From NCBI RefSeq assembly GCF_000186265.1, contig NC_014934.1, positions 3,968,001-4,032,000 of the forward strand: a DNA stretch of 64,000 nt, written 5' to 3'. This stretch comes from Cellulophaga algicola DSM 14237. GTDB taxonomy: Bacteria > Bacteroidota > Bacteroidia > Flavobacteriales > Flavobacteriaceae. The translations under genes and the position numbers were made by a program. The notes under the pieces were generated by a model, which searched no databases, was not told the DNA's origin, and worked only from the letters and a program-made list of their open reading frames with translations. Positions within the stretch are counted from its first letter, which is position 1. Every line of letters starts with the position of its first letter. This document shows positions 43,927-51,817 of this stretch, piece after piece.

Positions 43927-45231
43927 TTATTTCGTTAAAAACTGTAAATAAGCTTGTGCGTAATTGTATTCAAAAATAGTTTGATAGTATTCTAGTTGCT
44001 TCTGTGCATATTGGGTATCGGCTAGTAGTAAATCTGATGTTTTTTCTAAACCTTCTTTAAATCTATTGGTTCTAATACGCAATGATTCTTCTGATTGTTC
44101 CATAGCTAATGCACTTAGTTTTAATTTATTTTTGGAATCTAAAAAGGCACGTTTTGCTTTATTCAATTCTAAATTACTTTGTGATACATATTGACTGTAT
44201 TCTAATTTAGATTTTTCAAATTCAGATTTACTTTTTTGTGCTTTTCCAAAACGTTTTGACCCTTGAAAAATATCCCAACTTAATTGCGCTCCAAATAGAT
44301 ATCCATTGGCATCACCTTGGAATAGTTGATCATCATATAATTCATAACTACCAAAGGCATTTAATCGCGGTAGAAAGGCCATCTTATCAGCTTTATTCAT
44401 GGCTTCATAGGCATTTGACGCTAATTGCATCGCTTTAATATCTGAACGATTTTCAGAAACTGTTTTATCTTCAATAGTCAAAGTAGAAACGGTTAATTCA
44501 TCAGCTGGTATGTATACCACATACGTTTTATCATTCATTAAAAATGATAAATAATTTGATGCATTTTGAACATTACTCTTAGCGCTTTGTAACTGATTTT
44601 GAATTTCGGTAACCCGTACTTCAACATTCAATACATCTGCACGTTGTAAATACCCTTGTTTAAAACTATCTTCTGCTAATTTTTTATTGACATCTGCAGC
44701 TTCTAAGGCTTTTTCTAAAACGGCCACTGCTTTGTAAGCTAATTGTAATTGCATGTATGATTTGTCTACTTCAAATATTAAATAATCTTCTGTGCGCTCT
44801 GTTTGTAAAGACATAGCGTCCATTTTAGATTTGGCAGCTTTACGCTGATAAAGGCCATCGAAATTTAGTAATGGTTGCTGAATTTCAAGTTTTGTAGCGT
44901 AATTTTCAATTTGGGAAGGATCATTTAACAATGCTGGACTAAAATCATTTGCACTTAAAATTTCCTGATTTAATTTAGATCCAAAAGCCATTAATGGATT
45001 TGTGGTTGCCATTGCGGTATGACTTGCTGTTATGTTGGGTAAAAACACAGCGTTGGTTTGTCTATAATCTGCTCTTGCTTGATTAAATTCTTCTTCAGAA
45101 ATTTTAATAGCTGTATTATGGTCAGACACTTTAGTCTGGACTTCACTTTTAGTAATTGGAACTAAATCTTGCGCACTAACTAGTAAACCGGTAAGGAATA
45201 AAAAAAAGCTTATGTAGGAATGTTTTTTCAT
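43927..45231 (-). CDS. TolC family outer-membrane channel protein
   Basis: 434 residues from the ATG at 45231 (MKKHSYISFF), which gives a clean signal peptide ending LLVSAQ; a longer frame to 45288 is open but a promoter element lies in it. Two repeated OEP domains with long coiled helices: EEFNQARADYRQTNAVFLPNITASH and, later, MAFLPRLNAFGSYELY and SQSNLELNKAKRAF. First gene of the second RND operon (TolC, adaptor, permease, PII-like, DUF2892). Confidence 0.92.
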   Translation of the reverse strand: MKKHSYISFFLFLTGLLVSAQDLVPITKSEVQTKVSDHNTAIKISEEEFNQARADYRQTNAVFLPNITASHTAMATTNPLMAFGSKLNQEILSANDFSPALLNDPSQIENYATKLEIQQPLLNFDGLYQRKAAKSKMDAMSLQTERTEDYLIFEVDKSYMQLQLAYKAVAVLEKALEAADVNKKLAEDSFKQGYLQRADVLNVEVRVTEIQNQLQSAKSNVQNASNYLSFLMNDKTYVVYIPADELTVSTLTIEDKTVSENRSDIKAMQLASNAYEAMNKADKMAFLPRLNAFGSYELYDDQLFQGDANGYLFGAQLSWDIFQGSKRFGKAQKSKSEFEKSKLEYSQYVSQSNLELNKAKRAFLDSKNKLKLSALAMEQSEESLRIRTNRFKEGLEKTSDLLLADTQYAQKQLEYYQTIFEYNYAQAYLQFLTK

Positions 45232-45251
45232 CAATCTATGATTTATTATTG

Positions 45252-45259
45252 CAAATTTA
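45252..45259 (-). promoter_or_regulatory. -7 promoter element for tolC-RND operon
   Basis: CAAATTTA on the plus strand reads TAAATTTG on the minus strand, matching TAnnTTTG, 20 nt before the ATG at 45231. It supports the shorter start. Confidence 0.55.
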
Positions 45260-45463
45260 CTTTTAGTCTTAGGGCTAGTCAGTAACATTGGTTACACTGC
45301 ATAGAATAGTTATGTAATAATTAATTTAGTTTATAGCGCTCCCAAACTTGTATGTTTTGACTATCCTTTTCGACTAATTTTTCTAGTATTAGAGTACTTA
45401 CGACTAAAGCTTTTGAAGTATATTTAGGCGAAAAATTGAATTAGTTAAAAAAGAAAAATTGTT

Positions 45464-45919
45464 ATGTTAACATGGAAAAATATTATTTCGTTTGCTACAA
45501 CAGGAAACCCTGAGCCAGATAAGCGAGTAGAAAAGTCTGAGGAAGAATGGAAAGCGCAATTAACTCCTGAGCAATATAGAGTAATGCGTAAAAAAGGTAC
45601 AGAAGTAGCACATACAGGAGCGCTTTGTACTAGTTATGAGGCAGGGCAATATAATTGTGCTGGATGTGATACCCCTCTTTTTGATTCTACTATAAAGTTT
45701 GAATCAGGAACTGGTTGGCCGAGTTTTACACAGCCTATAAAAGAGAATGCTATTAAATATATTAAAGATTCATCTTTTGGAATGGTTCGCGTTGAAGTGT
45801 TATGTAATACCTGCGATTCACATTTAGGACACATTTTTCCTGATGGCCCTGAACCAAGTGGTTTGCGTTATTGCGTAAATTCAGAATCGATGGTATTAGA
45901 TACTTCAGTTGCAAAATAA
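45464..45919 (+). CDS. msrB: Peptide-methionine (R)-S-oxide reductase
   Basis: 151 residues. Reduces the R epimer of methionine sulfoxide in proteins. Structural zinc pairs CAGCDTPLF and CNTCDSHLGHIF, and the catalytic region GLRYCVNSESM with the resolving/catalytic Cys. It has no signal peptide, so it is cytoplasmic. First of three methionine sulfoxide reductase genes spaced 12 and 4 nt apart, one operon. Confidence 0.96.
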   Translation: MLTWKNIISFATTGNPEPDKRVEKSEEEWKAQLTPEQYRVMRKKGTEVAHTGALCTSYEAGQYNCAGCDTPLFDSTIKFESGTGWPSFTQPIKENAIKYIKDSSFGMVRVEVLCNTCDSHLGHIFPDGPEPSGLRYCVNSESMVLDTSVAK

Positions 45920-45931
45920 AACTAAAACGGT

Positions 45932-46468
45932 ATGTCAAAAATAGAAACGGCTACATTTGGTGGTGGTTGCTTTTGGTGTTTAGAAGCAGTTTTTAGACAT
46001 ATAGAAGGTGTTAAGGATGTAGTTTCTGGATATGCAGGAGGTAATTGTCCAGGAATACCAACCTACAGAGAAGTGTGTTCTGGTAAAACAGGGCATGCTG
46101 AAGTAATTCAAGTAAGGTTTGATACCACACGTATAACGTTTAGTGATGTTCTTAAATTATTTATGAGCAACCATAACCCTACCTTAGATACGTATATGAA
46201 GGGAGATTATGGTTCTCAATATCGTTCTATAGTGCTGTATCATTCTAAGGAGCAAGAAGAAGTTTCGCTAAACATATTACAAGAAATGCGTATGGAACAT
46301 GCTAAAAACATCCGTACAGAACTGGCTGAATTTCGCGGTTTTTTTAAAGCGGAAGACTACCATCAAGACTATTTTACTAAAAATAAAGAAGCGGCCTATT
46401 GTAGGGGTATTATAGCACCTAAAATAGAGAAGTTAAAACAAGAATTTATTCAAAATATAGAACATTAA
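45932..46468 (+). CDS. msrA: Peptide-methionine (S)-S-oxide reductase
   Basis: 178 residues. Active site GGGCFWCLEAVF near the N-terminus (catalytic Cys in GCFW), followed by VSGYAGG, GHAEVIQVRFD, YMKGDYGSQYRS and AEDYHQDYF. These are the full MsrA signatures. It reduces S-methionine sulfoxide in the cytoplasm. Confidence 0.96.
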   Translation: MSKIETATFGGGCFWCLEAVFRHIEGVKDVVSGYAGGNCPGIPTYREVCSGKTGHAEVIQVRFDTTRITFSDVLKLFMSNHNPTLDTYMKGDYGSQYRSIVLYHSKEQEEVSLNILQEMRMEHAKNIRTELAEFRGFFKAEDYHQDYFTKNKEAAYCRGIIAPKIEKLKQEFIQNIEH

Positions 46469-46472
46469 AATT

Positions 46473-46964
46473 ATGAGTGCATTAAAAAAAGCATATATCG
46501 CCGGTGGATGTTTTTGGGGAATGGAAGATTTGTTTAGAGTTCGCCCAGGCATAAAAGATACTGAGGTGGGTTATATTGGTGGCGAAAATGAAAACCCTAC
46601 CTATCATAATCATACGAGCCATGCAGAAGGAATAGAACTTACCTATGACCCTACAGAAACATCATTTAAAGAAATATTAGATTATTTCTTTAGAATTCAT
46701 AACCCAACAACTGTAGACCAACAAGGAAATGATCGTGGTGCTAGTTACAGATCAACAATATTCATTCAAAATGAAGAAGAGAAAGCTATAGCCGAAGAGG
46801 TTATTGCTATTGTAAATGCATCAGGACGATGGGAAGGAGATGCCGTAACAACCTTAGAGCCTTACACCACCTTTTGGTTAGCAGAACCAGAACATCAAGA
46901 TTTTTTATTGAAAAGGCCTAATGGATATACCTGCCATTTTGAGCGCTTTGCTACATTCTTATAA
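46473..46964 (+). CDS. msrA: Second MsrA paralogue
   Basis: 163 residues. Active site AGGCFWGMEDLF, then VGYIGGENENPTYHNHTSHAEGIELTYD and RGASYRSTIF, with the terminal WLAEPEHQDFL. It is a different subtype from the upstream MsrA: GCFWG instead of GCFWC, and shorter. Same operon; followed by a strong terminator. Confidence 0.94.
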   Translation: MSALKKAYIAGGCFWGMEDLFRVRPGIKDTEVGYIGGENENPTYHNHTSHAEGIELTYDPTETSFKEILDYFFRIHNPTTVDQQGNDRGASYRSTIFIQNEEEKAIAEEVIAIVNASGRWEGDAVTTLEPYTTFWLAEPEHQDFLLKRPNGYTCHFERFATFL

Positions 46965-46970
46965 TTTATA

Positions 46971-46995
46971 AAGCCGACAAATTCTTTGTCGGCTT
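46971..46995. terminator. Bidirectional terminator after msr operon
   Basis: AAGCCGACAAA and TTTGTCGGCTT form an 11-bp stem with a TTC loop; T-rich sequence follows. It lies between the msr operon and the convergent DoxX gene. Confidence 0.9.
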
Positions 46996-47004
46996 TTATT
47001 TTTT

Positions 47005-47418
47005 TTACACTACCTTTTTTAAAATAGGCTCATATTGTTTCTGTTTTCTTACTTGCTTTTTTATTCCCTTCATTTTTTTATAAACTACATAATTAATCAG
47101 TAATATTATTAAGCAAACAACGGCGGTAGCTCCGTTACCATCTTTAGCCAGTAGATGTGCAACAATTCCAAAAAAGAGGTTCATAAAGAAGCCTGCATAG
47201 GCCCATTCCCGAATCCAATTGGTTTTGTTAAAAATTAAAATACTGATACCAATAACTTGAGCAGCACCTAGTATTTGTAAAACAGAAGTAGGGTACCCTA
47301 GTTTTATAATTTTCAGAACAATGGCATCGTAATTAACAATGCTATTAAGGACAGCTCCTAGCATAGCTAAGGAGAAAATTACCAAAGAAATAACATAGTA
47401 GGTTTTTAGATTTTTCAT
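47005..47418 (-). CDS. DoxX-like membrane protein
   Basis: 137 residues with four hydrophobic helices (YVISLVIFSLAMLGAVL; QILGAAQVIGISILIF; WAYAGFFMNLFFGIVAHLL; TAVVCLIILLINYVVY) and a basic tail. The arrangement, with LGYPTSVLQILGAAQVIG, is that of DoxX-like family proteins of Bacteroidota. The role is unknown. Single gene. Confidence 0.75.
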   Translation of the reverse strand: MKNLKTYYVISLVIFSLAMLGAVLNSIVNYDAIVLKIIKLGYPTSVLQILGAAQVIGISILIFNKTNWIREWAYAGFFMNLFFGIVAHLLAKDGNGATAVVCLIILLINYVVYKKMKGIKKQVRKQKQYEPILKKVV

Positions 47419-47613
47419 GGGTTTGAGTTTTAATTATTAGCCTTAAACTAGTCCTAATTAAATTTATAAGTTCTTTAAATAGTATGAAATGTTTTTATCT
47501 ATAGGTGTTTGGTATATCTTTATCGGTAGGAATATTAATTTACAGGATTTTCTGAGGAATTAAGCGATAGTTTGTCCTTATTTACATACTAAAAAAATAG
47601 AAGCTCCGTTTTT

Positions 47614-47621
47614 TATATTTG
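47614..47621 (+). promoter_or_regulatory. -7 promoter element for GIDE/LemA cluster
   Basis: TATATTTG fits TAnnTTTG and lies 28 nt before the ATG at 47650. Confidence 0.55.
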
Positions 47622-47649
47622 TGTTTAATTACGAGGCATATCTATTTTT

Positions 47650-48453
47650 ATGAGAAAAATAATAATCTTCATTAGCGTTTTAGTAGTATGCAGTTCTTGT
47701 ATTTCAAGATTAGTGCGGCCAGCCCTATCAGGAACTATTGTAGATTTTAATGGAAACCCTATAGATAGTTGTTTGGTTGGTGAAACAGTAACAGATCATA
47801 ATGGGACTTTTTATTTAAAGGAAATTAGAAAAAATTATTTTTTTATTACAGAACTTTTAGTCATGGAGGCACCTCCATTATTCGTGAGGGAACAAATTTC
47901 TAAAGCAAATTACACCACGACTGTATTTGAAAATTTTAATAGCCGGGGAGGGGGAGCAAAAAAAGGAACCCACTGGAAATTGGATACACTCCATTTAAAA
48001 AAAGAGCACTTCAAAATTGATACTACTTTTTTAAGTCAAAAATGGAAAGTCGCTGCTACCAAAAATTTAGATAGCCTCTACATTATAAAATCTAATTTCA
48101 TGGAGCTTTGTAAATTGCAGCATTGTTCTAGAATTTATGATGAATATTACAAGTACAGTAGCGATTCCTATTATAATCAATCTAAAAACTTACCCGATAG
48201 TATTGTTCAAAAAATAATAGAATTAGACTTATCTACTACACATAGTTTAGCAGCTACTAAAATTATTCAATATGGAGATAAAACAGGGAAAAGTACTATT
48301 CGGAAAGCTAATGATACTTTAACGACTATAGGGAAATGGAATTTTAAGGATGATTTATTGCTTTTTAATAGTAATTTTGATGAATTAAATGGAAAATATG
48401 CGGTTCAAGAAAACAATTATGAATATTTGTTAGTAACTAAAGTAGATGAATGA
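47650..48453 (+). CDS. Lipoprotein with carboxypeptidase-regulatory-like domain
   Basis: 267 residues; lipobox Cys17 (VCSSCIS). The N-terminal part SGTIVDFNGNPIDSCLVGETVTDHNGTFYLKEI is a small CarboxypepD_reg-like beta domain. The rest shows no domain that I recognise. Its stop overlaps the GIDE-like gene start by 8 nt, so it belongs to the LemA cluster. Confidence 0.7.
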   Translation: MRKIIIFISVLVVCSSCISRLVRPALSGTIVDFNGNPIDSCLVGETVTDHNGTFYLKEIRKNYFFITELLVMEAPPLFVREQISKANYTTTVFENFNSRGGGAKKGTHWKLDTLHLKKEHFKIDTTFLSQKWKVAATKNLDSLYIIKSNFMELCKLQHCSRIYDEYYKYSSDSYYNQSKNLPDSIVQKIIELDLSTTHSLAATKIIQYGDKTGKSTIRKANDTLTTIGKWNFKDDLLLFNSNFDELNGKYAVQENNYEYLLVTKVDE

Positions 48454-49675
48454 AACTTTAGAATTATTAACAAAAAATGAGGTAACAACAGCGGGAATTA
48501 TTTTTTTGATGATTTTTAGTTGCTTCGTGGCCCTATTTCATACCGTTATTTTTTCAGGGCTTTTTAAAGCCAAATTTAATGGATGGTTATTTTTTGTTAT
48601 CAACCCACTACTTGTATTACTTTCTAGTTTAATTTATAGGCCCATTACTTATGTAATGTTTGCCCTACTCTTTATTTCTGTATTTATTCTAGCCTTTATA
48701 GGAATGATATATTCCGGAATATCAGGCGTAAAGAAGGCTCGTGTAGAACAAGATAAAATTAATAAAAAATATGATATTGAGGCAACACCTATCTGGAAGA
48801 AACTTCTAGGTTACCTAGCTGTTTTAGTAGTTATAATTGCTTTATATTACGTTGGCTTTTATGCCATTTTCTTTTTGCTTTTTGCCATTCCATTTCTAAA
48901 ATTTATACTACCCAATACTAAAAGTAGATTCTTAAAATACCAAAGTACGCTGCCTACCTCTAAAATTAGATCTGTGGCAATGGGCTTAGCGGAAATTGAA
49001 GGAAAATTAAGAACCATTGAGCATTTAGAATCGCCCATAGGTTCCATACCATGTATTGGGTATAGGTATAAAATAGAAAATATTAGTACGGATAAAGATG
49101 GAGACAAAAGCTACAGTAGTATTTTTGATGAGATTAAATGTAATACATTTTATGTCTTAGACGAGACAGGAATTATTAAGGTAATACCAGATAAAATAGA
49201 ATTTGTATACGTATCAGAATATGATTCATATATAGGGTCAGGTAAACGATATACCCAATATTTATTGCAAGAAAATGATAGTGTGTTACTTATAGGAAAG
49301 GCAAGTATACAGTCCGATAATGAACCAATATTTGAGTATGAAAATATAAAAAAAGTATTTGCAATTGCTCCTTCAGAAAATGTAAAACATTATAATACGT
49401 TTAAACCATTGTTAAATTCGCTTACACTTTTTTGCTCATTCTTTGGTTTTTTAGTAGCGGTAGTATTAGTGACACCTATAGATATTACAAAACATAAAAT
49501 AAGTATTAGCGAACCACAATTTTTCGATTCAAATCAAACGGAATCCATCTATGAAATTGAATATGATAGCGCTACGGAAACTGACGGTTCCTATGAAGAA
49601 AATGAAGACTTTAATCCACAAAGAGCAAATAATCCTTATAATTCACCATATCAAGATTCTGAACCAACTAACTAA
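48446..49675 (+). CDS. Membrane protein with GIDE-like domain
   Basis: 409 residues. Several N-terminal membrane helices (about 15-35, 40-60, 70-95, 125-155), then a soluble domain with KIRSVAMGLAEIEGKLRTIE and IGSIPCIGYRYKIENIS, FYVLDETGIIKV, matching the GIDE-type domain (PF12483) also seen in the mitochondrial ligase MUL1, without a RING finger. One more helix near 325-345 and an acidic, Asn/Pro-rich tail follow. In bacteria this domain is repeatedly adjacent to LemA, as here. Function unknown, possibly membrane-stress related. Confidence 0.7.
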   Translation: MNETLELLTKNEVTTAGIIFLMIFSCFVALFHTVIFSGLFKAKFNGWLFFVINPLLVLLSSLIYRPITYVMFALLFISVFILAFIGMIYSGISGVKKARVEQDKINKKYDIEATPIWKKLLGYLAVLVVIIALYYVGFYAIFFLLFAIPFLKFILPNTKSRFLKYQSTLPTSKIRSVAMGLAEIEGKLRTIEHLESPIGSIPCIGYRYKIENISTDKDGDKSYSSIFDEIKCNTFYVLDETGIIKVIPDKIEFVYVSEYDSYIGSGKRYTQYLLQENDSVLLIGKASIQSDNEPIFEYENIKKVFAIAPSENVKHYNTFKPLLNSLTLFCSFFGFLVAVVLVTPIDITKHKISISEPQFFDSNQTESIYEIEYDSATETDGSYEENEDFNPQRANNPYNSPYQDSEPTN

Positions 49676-49684
49676 ATAAAAAAA

Positions 49685-50245
49685 ATGAGTCCATTAATTT
49701 CGTATTCCATTATTGCTTTATTAATCGTAGGTATAATTAGTGTAATTATTTCTTCTTATAACAAATTAATTATGCTAAAAAACAATGTAGATAAGGCATT
49801 TTTTAATATTGATGTGCTTTTAAAACAGCGTGCAGATGAGATTCCAAATCTGATTAAAGTTGTTAAAGAAAGCATGCATTATGAAGAAGCTACGCTTACA
49901 AAACTTACAGAACTTAGAACTTCTTATTTTAGCTCCAACAAGCAAGAAGAAAAGATAGGGTTATCAAATCAAATGGATGCATTGGTAAATTCCATTTTTG
50001 TGATCTCAGAGAATTATCCTGACTTAAAGGCAAATAAAAATTTTACCATGCTACAGCAAAGGGTTTCTGGAATAGAAGATGCTATTGCCGATCGCAGAGA
50101 ATTTTATAATGAAAGCATTACTATGTTTAATATTGGAATTGCAGAATTCCCTCCCGTTATTTTAGCAAAATTATTAGGGTATAAAGAAAAGGCCTTATTA
50201 CAGATCACCGCTTTAGAAAAAAAATATGACGGAATTCAGTTTTAA
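49685..50245 (+). CDS. lemA: LemA family protein
   Basis: 186 residues: one N-terminal membrane helix (about 6-24), a LemA core with YNKLIMLKNNVDKAFFNIDVLLKQRADEIPNLIKVV (positions about 26-60) and helical coiled continuation to YNESITMFN. LemA proteins are membrane-anchored with an exterior helical bundle; the function is unknown. It lies 9 nt after the GIDE-like gene; its end overlaps the next gene by 20 nt. Confidence 0.92.
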   Translation: MSPLISYSIIALLIVGIISVIISSYNKLIMLKNNVDKAFFNIDVLLKQRADEIPNLIKVVKESMHYEEATLTKLTELRTSYFSSNKQEEKIGLSNQMDALVNSIFVISENYPDLKANKNFTMLQQRVSGIEDAIADRREFYNESITMFNIGIAEFPPVILAKLLGYKEKALLQITALEKKYDGIQF

Positions 50246-50594
50246 ATTTATTGATTTAGTACTTTTATTTGAGAAAACCCCAATGTTAATGGTTATGTGG
50301 GCAGCTTTTGGATATATTTTTACGTCTTTTATTTTATTAATTCCATCTATGATTTTAAGAAAAATGGGGCTAACATTAAAACTTGATAAGGCAATGGGAG
50401 TAGTGGGTGTTATAATTGTATTGACGTGGTTGGTCGGGTTTATCACTCAAATGATACTTCTATTCTCTGACGTTCCAGGATCCAAAATGTTTATTATTTG
50501 GATTTTAATGCTATTTACATTTATCATATTTGCAATTACAAATTATCAAATGATCGTAAAATATTTAAATACGATAGGGAAAACCAAATCATAA
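50226..50594 (+). CDS. Small membrane protein of the LemA cluster
   Basis: 122 residues with three hydrophobic helices (MLMVMWAAFGYIFTSFILLIP; VVGVIIVLTWLVGFITQMILLF; FIIWILMLFTFIIFAI). No family recognised. The 20-nt overlap with lemA makes it part of that operon. Confidence 0.6.
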   Translation: MTEFSFKFIDLVLLFEKTPMLMVMWAAFGYIFTSFILLIPSMILRKMGLTLKLDKAMGVVGVIIVLTWLVGFITQMILLFSDVPGSKMFIIWILMLFTFIIFAITNYQMIVKYLNTIGKTKS

Positions 50595-50648
50595 ATAGCC
50601 ATAGAATTACACTAAAAGAAGTAATGGTAATAGTAAATAACTAAATTA

Positions 50649-51002
50649 TTACTGTTGGTTATTTTCTTTAAACTTGGTATAAATCCATTGTTTTTCTCTC
50701 AAAGAGAATTTCTTTTGTTCAAACCAATCGTAAGCTGCTATTTTTTCATTTTCTATTTGAGCATTGCGTATGGCTTGTAAGGAAACTAAATGCCAATGTG
50801 TTCCTCTTTGTCTCGCAACAGAGTATCCAATATCTTCTGTGATGAAGGAGATTTTTGGCTCATTGTATAAGCGAGTGCCATTTTTCAAGATAGCTAAAGT
50901 CTTCGTTAATTTTTCTACTTCAGAAAATGAATATCTAATGAAATCATCAAAACCATCTTGTTTTGTATTGTATACTTTATCTCCAATCTTTAATCTATCC
51001 AT
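50649..51002 (-). CDS. Hypothetical protein
   Basis: 117 residues, soluble, charged. It starts MDRLKIGDKVYNTKQDG and has NGTRLYNEPKISF and a C-terminal DWFEQKKFSLREKQWIY. No domain recognised. It has its own promoter element at 51019-51026. Confidence 0.6.
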   Translation of the reverse strand: MDRLKIGDKVYNTKQDGFDDFIRYSFSEVEKLTKTLAILKNGTRLYNEPKISFITEDIGYSVARQRGTHWHLVSLQAIRNAQIENEKIAAYDWFEQKKFSLREKQWIYTKFKENNQQ

Positions 51003-51018
51003 GCTTATCTAAAGTTTG

Positions 51019-51026
51019 CAAAAATA
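51019..51026 (-). promoter_or_regulatory. -7 promoter element for hypothetical gene
   Basis: CAAAAATA on the plus strand reads TATTTTTG on the minus strand, 16 nt upstream of the ATG at 51002. Confidence 0.45.
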
Positions 51027-51069
51027 AGCCGAACATCGTTTTTAGACTAGGGTAGTGGTTTATTACTTA

Positions 51070-51804
51070 TTAACAAATAATTAGAGCGCTATTAATCAGT
51101 GTTTTACGATTTTTTTTATTTGGTTTATTTTTTTTAAAATGAATTACTTTGGACCCCTTTCCCATTAGTACTAAGTCAGTTGTAGTTAAAAATAAGCCGG
51201 TTTCTACAATTCCAGGAATAGCGATTAATTCTTGGTTTAGAGATTCTAAATTATAGAAAGGTAAAATATTTACATCTAAAATGTAATTCTTTTCGTCTGT
51301 CGAAAATACTGTTTCTCCTTTTTTTCTTAGTATAGGGTCTAAGCCTTTTTGATGTAATTGATCTGCTATTTTTTTAGTTGCGAAAGGGACGGTTTCAATC
51401 GGAAGTCTAAATGCTCCTAAGCGAGATACTTGTTTACCAGAGTCGGCAATTATGATGTTGAATTCAGAGTTTGATGCAATTATTTTTTCTCTTAATAATG
51501 CGCCACCTCCGCCTTTAATTAATTGAAGGTAAGTATCAAACTCATCTGCACCATCAATAGTAATGTCTATTTTTTTTACTTCTTCTAACGATAGGATTTT
51601 AATACCATTTTTTAGCGCAAATTTTTCAGTAGCTTCTGAAGTAGGAACTCCGTAAATAATCAGGCCTTCTTTTTTTATTCGTTCTCCTAAATGCGTAATC
51701 ATATAGGCAGCTGTAGACCCTGTTCCTAAACCTATGGTCATATTATTTTTAATAAATTTTACAGCTTCAATAGCTGCTAATTCTTTTTCAGAAATACTAT
51801 TCAT
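51070..51804 (-). CDS. rpiA: Ribose-5-phosphate isomerase A
   Basis: 244 residues. Interconverts ribose-5-phosphate and ribulose-5-phosphate in the pentose phosphate pathway. Signatures: GLGTGSTAAYMI, TIDGADEFD (catalytic Asp), KGGGGALLREKII and IADSGK, and LDVNILPF. The C-terminus is extended by a basic stretch (HFKKNKPNKKNRKTL). It starts 13 nt after the copA stop, so a stress-inducible copA transcript may include it. Confidence 0.96.
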   Translation of the reverse strand: MNSISEKELAAIEAVKFIKNNMTIGLGTGSTAAYMITHLGERIKKEGLIIYGVPTSEATEKFALKNGIKILSLEEVKKIDITIDGADEFDTYLQLIKGGGGALLREKIIASNSEFNIIIADSGKQVSRLGAFRLPIETVPFATKKIADQLHQKGLDPILRKKGETVFSTDEKNYILDVNILPFYNLESLNQELIAIPGIVETGLFLTTTDLVLMGKGSKVIHFKKNKPNKKNRKTLINSALIIC

Positions 51805-51817
51805 TTTTTTCTTTCCT

